Positions 60,839 to 64,000 of a stretch of 64,000 nucleotides of DNA are shown in pieces. Under the pieces are notes generated by a model, which was not told the DNA's origin, searched no databases, and worked only from the letters and a program-made list of their open reading frames with translations. Origin of the DNA: Kryptolebias marmoratus (taxonomy: Eukaryota > Chordata > Actinopteri > Cyprinodontiformes > Rivulidae); the NCBI RefSeq assembly GCF_001649575.2, contig NC_051434.1, positions 6,758,225 to 6,822,224 of the forward strand, written 5' to 3'. Position 1 is the stretch's first letter; each line of letters opens with the position of its first letter. Both the position numbers and the translations under genes were made by a program.

Positions 60839-61736
60839 CGAAGGAAGGCTCGCTCTGCTCTCCCGGACCCTCACAACACTTTCACGCCACGGAGCTCGCC
60901 AGCAGCTCAAAGGGGACCTGGAGCGCCACAGTCTGTTCGCAGGGGGGGGAGGGGTCTGCTTTTTCTCTGCCAGGAGCAGAAGAGCTCCCACGAGGACACG
61001 TGTCCAGTTCTACTCAACACACCGCCGGGCCATCTTTTATCTCCCACTTTAAACCGGACGTCAAAGGAAAGGCAGATGAGGATCTCAGACTGCATGAACT
61101 GAACTGATTTCACTTTCACTGCTGACAGAACTGTACGATTTTTGGTTTAGGGTTGAATCAGTTACACCAGCTTCCAAAAAAAAACAAAAAATGCTCTCAT
61201 AAAAGCCATTAAAGTACTGTCCGTGTTTGATTTCCTTCTGAAGCACAGCGATCCAAACCAAACGCAGAGCCACATTCAGACCACGACTGCATACATCCTG
61301 GGTTTTTCTACCAGGAGCCTCCTTTCTCTGGGGGTTCCACAGTGTCGGTGTTCAGCCCACGTAATGTCTGTTATCTTGAAGTATTTTATCTGTGTGAATA
61401 CTGTACTTTTCATTTGTATTGTAATAGAAAAGCCACTTTAGAGGCCATTAAAAGTCTGTACTGTACAGTAAAGCACTTTGCGAGGAAGGTTTACGATTAA
61501 ACATAGATTCTATTGTGTTCATAAAAAGATAACTTCCCTTCCTGCAATATTTCTTAGGAATGTTCTTCAAACTCAGCTCAAGAGTCTTGACTGATTTCTG
61601 ATTGTGGTTGTTTGGTTTCATTTAGGTTTTTTTATTATTATTTTGACTCAAGGCAGCGACAGTTACCTGCCCTCCTTTTGTCGCTGGCGTCAAAACTATT
61701 TTAATAAATGATAAAATATATTAAAGTGCAAATAAA
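60839..61736 (+). other. slc4a7: slc4a7 3' UTR with candidate poly(A) signals
   Basis: After the stop there is ordinary-complexity sequence with three candidate hexamers: ATTAAA at 61447-61452, AATAAA at 61703-61708 and AATAAA at 61731-61736. Transcripts probably end near 61,470 or 61,760. AATAAA also occurs beyond 62,400, so a longer form is possible. Confidence 0.5.
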
Positions 61737-61739
61737 GAA

Positions 61740-64000
61740 GAGAATATTTGTGATCCCGGGTAGTTGCACTCATTTTCTACCGTCTGCATTCTTGTGAATA
61801 TGTTTGTCGTACAAAGATGTCTAGTGTTACAGATAATTTTATGCAAAATATTTCTACTGGATATGTAAGAAAAAAAAAGAAAAGCCTCATATTCTAGAAA
61901 TGTGTTTTTATTTTGCTAAGTGCAGTCGTGTTTTAGCAATAAGTATTCCAATACAGTTCAATGTTTGGACTCCTGAAACTCCTTTAATATTCTGGCAAAG
62001 AATTGTTCGTGAGACGTTTGCGTGCGCGTTTCATCAGCTCTGTGTAGCGATCCTACTACCGACAGCTTACGTGCCTTGTTGAAGCTCTTTGTGTGCAAAA
62101 GTGTGACGATTAAAATGTTGTACAGGTGCACATGACGGCGCACAAGCTCCAAAGATGGGCCCCTCGTTTTACGAAGCGTGTTGCAGATGCTTTCTGTTCG
62201 TCGTCGTCGTCGTGTCGTTCTGCGTCTGTGTGAAAGTCGTAGCCCAAGCCACCAACAGGAAAACACGAACTTTGACCCGTTTTCCATTTACAAATGTAAC
62301 TAAAACTTTGTTTATCTGTGTGTGTTAAGCTGTCACGGCTCTAGTATTTGTTTACCACCAAAAAAAAACTAAAGTGTTAATAATACTTATATTTAAATAA
62401 TCAGTGAATGTTAAATTATTGTGGTGTCATGGTCAGAAATAAATGTGTATTTATTTATTTTGCCAAAAAAAACCAATAAAAATAGTAATGTATAGTTATA
62501 ACTCTTCACTCATGGTTGCTCTGACCAAAGTGAACAGAAATCAGTAGAAAGTTTCTGAACAAAATAATTTACTATTAAAGACCCTATTTTCACAGCATCA
62601 CTTTCAATTAGAAGAAATAAATTTGAATCTGCTGCAGGAAAAGTGATGATTGCCCATCAGAATCCCTCAGTGAAACGGGTTTCTACTGATGCACAAACCA
62701 CTGGTGAAGAACTTTGCATCCTGTCGTTTAGGTGGTGACTCCTCTGTCATGACTGATTGTTGCAAAGCAATAAAATGAACACGTTCTGCTTTTCGCCTGT
62801 TTTTATTTAACCTCAGTGGGACCATCGGGGGTTTTCAGGAAGCATGGAAGTTGATTTTATTTTATTTTCCAGGCCTGGTTAAGTATAGGAAAGCATTTGT
62901 GTTTTTGCGTTTTCACAAAAAAAAAAATGAACATCTTCTGCACAATGACCACTTCTGGTTCATGTACCACTCGGGTTGCCATATTTCATGCTAAGATGAA
63001 TTATTACGTCAACAAGAACCATGCAGCTACTTTATGAATGTCGTCAGTTTTGCATGTTGGGGTGATGAGACTATAGACAAAGATTTTCTTTACCCGCTTT
63101 TCTCATTTCCTGGTCAGGGGGGGAGATGACGCCTACCTCCAGCAGTCATATGTAAAAATATATTAGCAAAAACCTTTAAGATGAAATATTTCCTCACAGA
63201 TCAACATAAACCAGAGCAGTGTAGAAGGGAATGAAACATCTCCAGCAGTAACAGGTGGTTGTTTACAAAAACTATTTGTAACTGAGGGATAAAACTTCCT
63301 TACATCCAGTTATTGTACACAATAAAACTACTCTGCTGGACAAAATGGTTAATTACAGTTCATTTACAGATGTGTGGATGTCAAAAATGATTTATTAATT
63401 GTCAGAAAATCGGAGTATTTTGAGTCTGGAATGTCAAAATTGAAAAATGGGACGACAGCTGGGGAGGCCCCATCGGCAGGAAACAGAAAGGAGGGCTTAT
63501 TAATCAAATCTCAGCTTGAATTTTTATGTGTTTTTCTCCTGAAGATCGAGTAGATCTGACCCCAAACACAGCTTTAAATATAAATTAATGTGTTGGAGAA
63601 AACAGACTGAAATAAGGTATTTTTCCCTATTTTGATCAATTGAAAAATTGTTTCTCTGATGCAAAAAAAGGTGAGAGTAAGCATCATTATTAGTATTTTT
63701 TGGGCTACGGTTACAATTCTGAGACAAAAAAGCTTTTTTTTTAACCATAAAAAATCTACAAGCTTAGTTTTAAGACATTTGTGCAGTCAGGTATTTTCTT
63801 TTCTTCTTTTTTAGCAAGATAAACAGACACAAGGGGCTTCCTTCCAGCGTGCAAATATTTCACCTGAGAATTTTCCTCTTTGTGATTTTCTTCTTGTGAC
63901 AAATCACAACTGCTGTGAACCAGATAAATAATCCGATGATTTCATCCTTAAAAGAATGAAACAGATATCAGCACGAGGGCATTTTGTCCCGTTTAACACA
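61740..64000. other. Downstream flank of slc4a7, no gene recognised
   Basis: AT-rich sequence with a short CGT repeat near 62,200. Predicted ORFs, including one of 109 codons on the minus strand at 61958-62287, show no family features. Confidence 0.6.

Noticed and set aside
61958..62287. 109-codon ORF on the minus strand after slc4a7
   Set aside because: An Arg run from a CGT microsatellite inflates it. No family features or splice context.
1..64000. A novel defence, mobile or biosynthetic gene system
   Set aside because: The window is a normal vertebrate two-gene locus. All other ORFs are short and unsupported, and the mobile elements are decayed members of common fish families.

Overview
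The window is nuclear DNA of a ray-finned fish, most likely a percomorph teleost. It has AT-rich introns with GT-AG splice sites, many short microsatellites, and decayed copies of fish-type transposons. Two complete protein-coding genes lie in the same orientation on the + strand. Species cannot be told from the sequence. There are no rRNA or tRNA genes, CRISPR arrays or bacterial-type operons.

Layout. 1-8,870 is the upstream flank of eomesodermin: microsatellites, a probable assembly duplication around a single N at 3912, and non-coding sequence that may hold enhancers. 8,785-12,884 is the T-box gene eomes (probably eomesa), with a CCAAT/TATA promoter, six coding exons (651 aa) and a poly(A) signal. 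12,900-22,560 is intergenic and contains a tandemly duplicated interspersed repeat. 22,573-61,736 is slc4a7 (electroneutral Na+/HCO3- cotransporter NBCn1). I rebuilt it exon by exon as 26 coding exons giving 1,259 aa. 61,740-64,000 shows no gene.

slc4a7 details. The reading phase closes exactly across all 25 introns. Three points are easily missed. (1) The 128-codon exon 7 corresponds to mammalian cassette II and seems to use a GC donor. (2) A 117-bp exon at 58,384-58,500 corresponds to cassette III of the C-terminus. (3) A second TATA/CCAAT cluster in intron 1 precedes a 12-codon ORF that ends in a good donor with the correct phase, so it may be an alternative first exon. The protein ends in ETFL, a class I PDZ-binding motif.

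Context. From memory, EOMES and SLC4A7 are neighbours in the same head-to-tail order in human, and TBR1 and SLC4A10 form the paralogous pair. The linkage therefore supports both identifications. The two genes are not known to work together: eomes is a nuclear mesendoderm/forebrain/lymphocyte regulator and slc4a7 a plasma-membrane acid-base transporter. The linkage may reflect eomes enhancers lying in or near slc4a7.

I found no undescribed system. The notable items are splice and promoter variants of slc4a7, assembly artefacts, and non-coding segments worth a conservation test. Family comparisons are from memory; no search was run.
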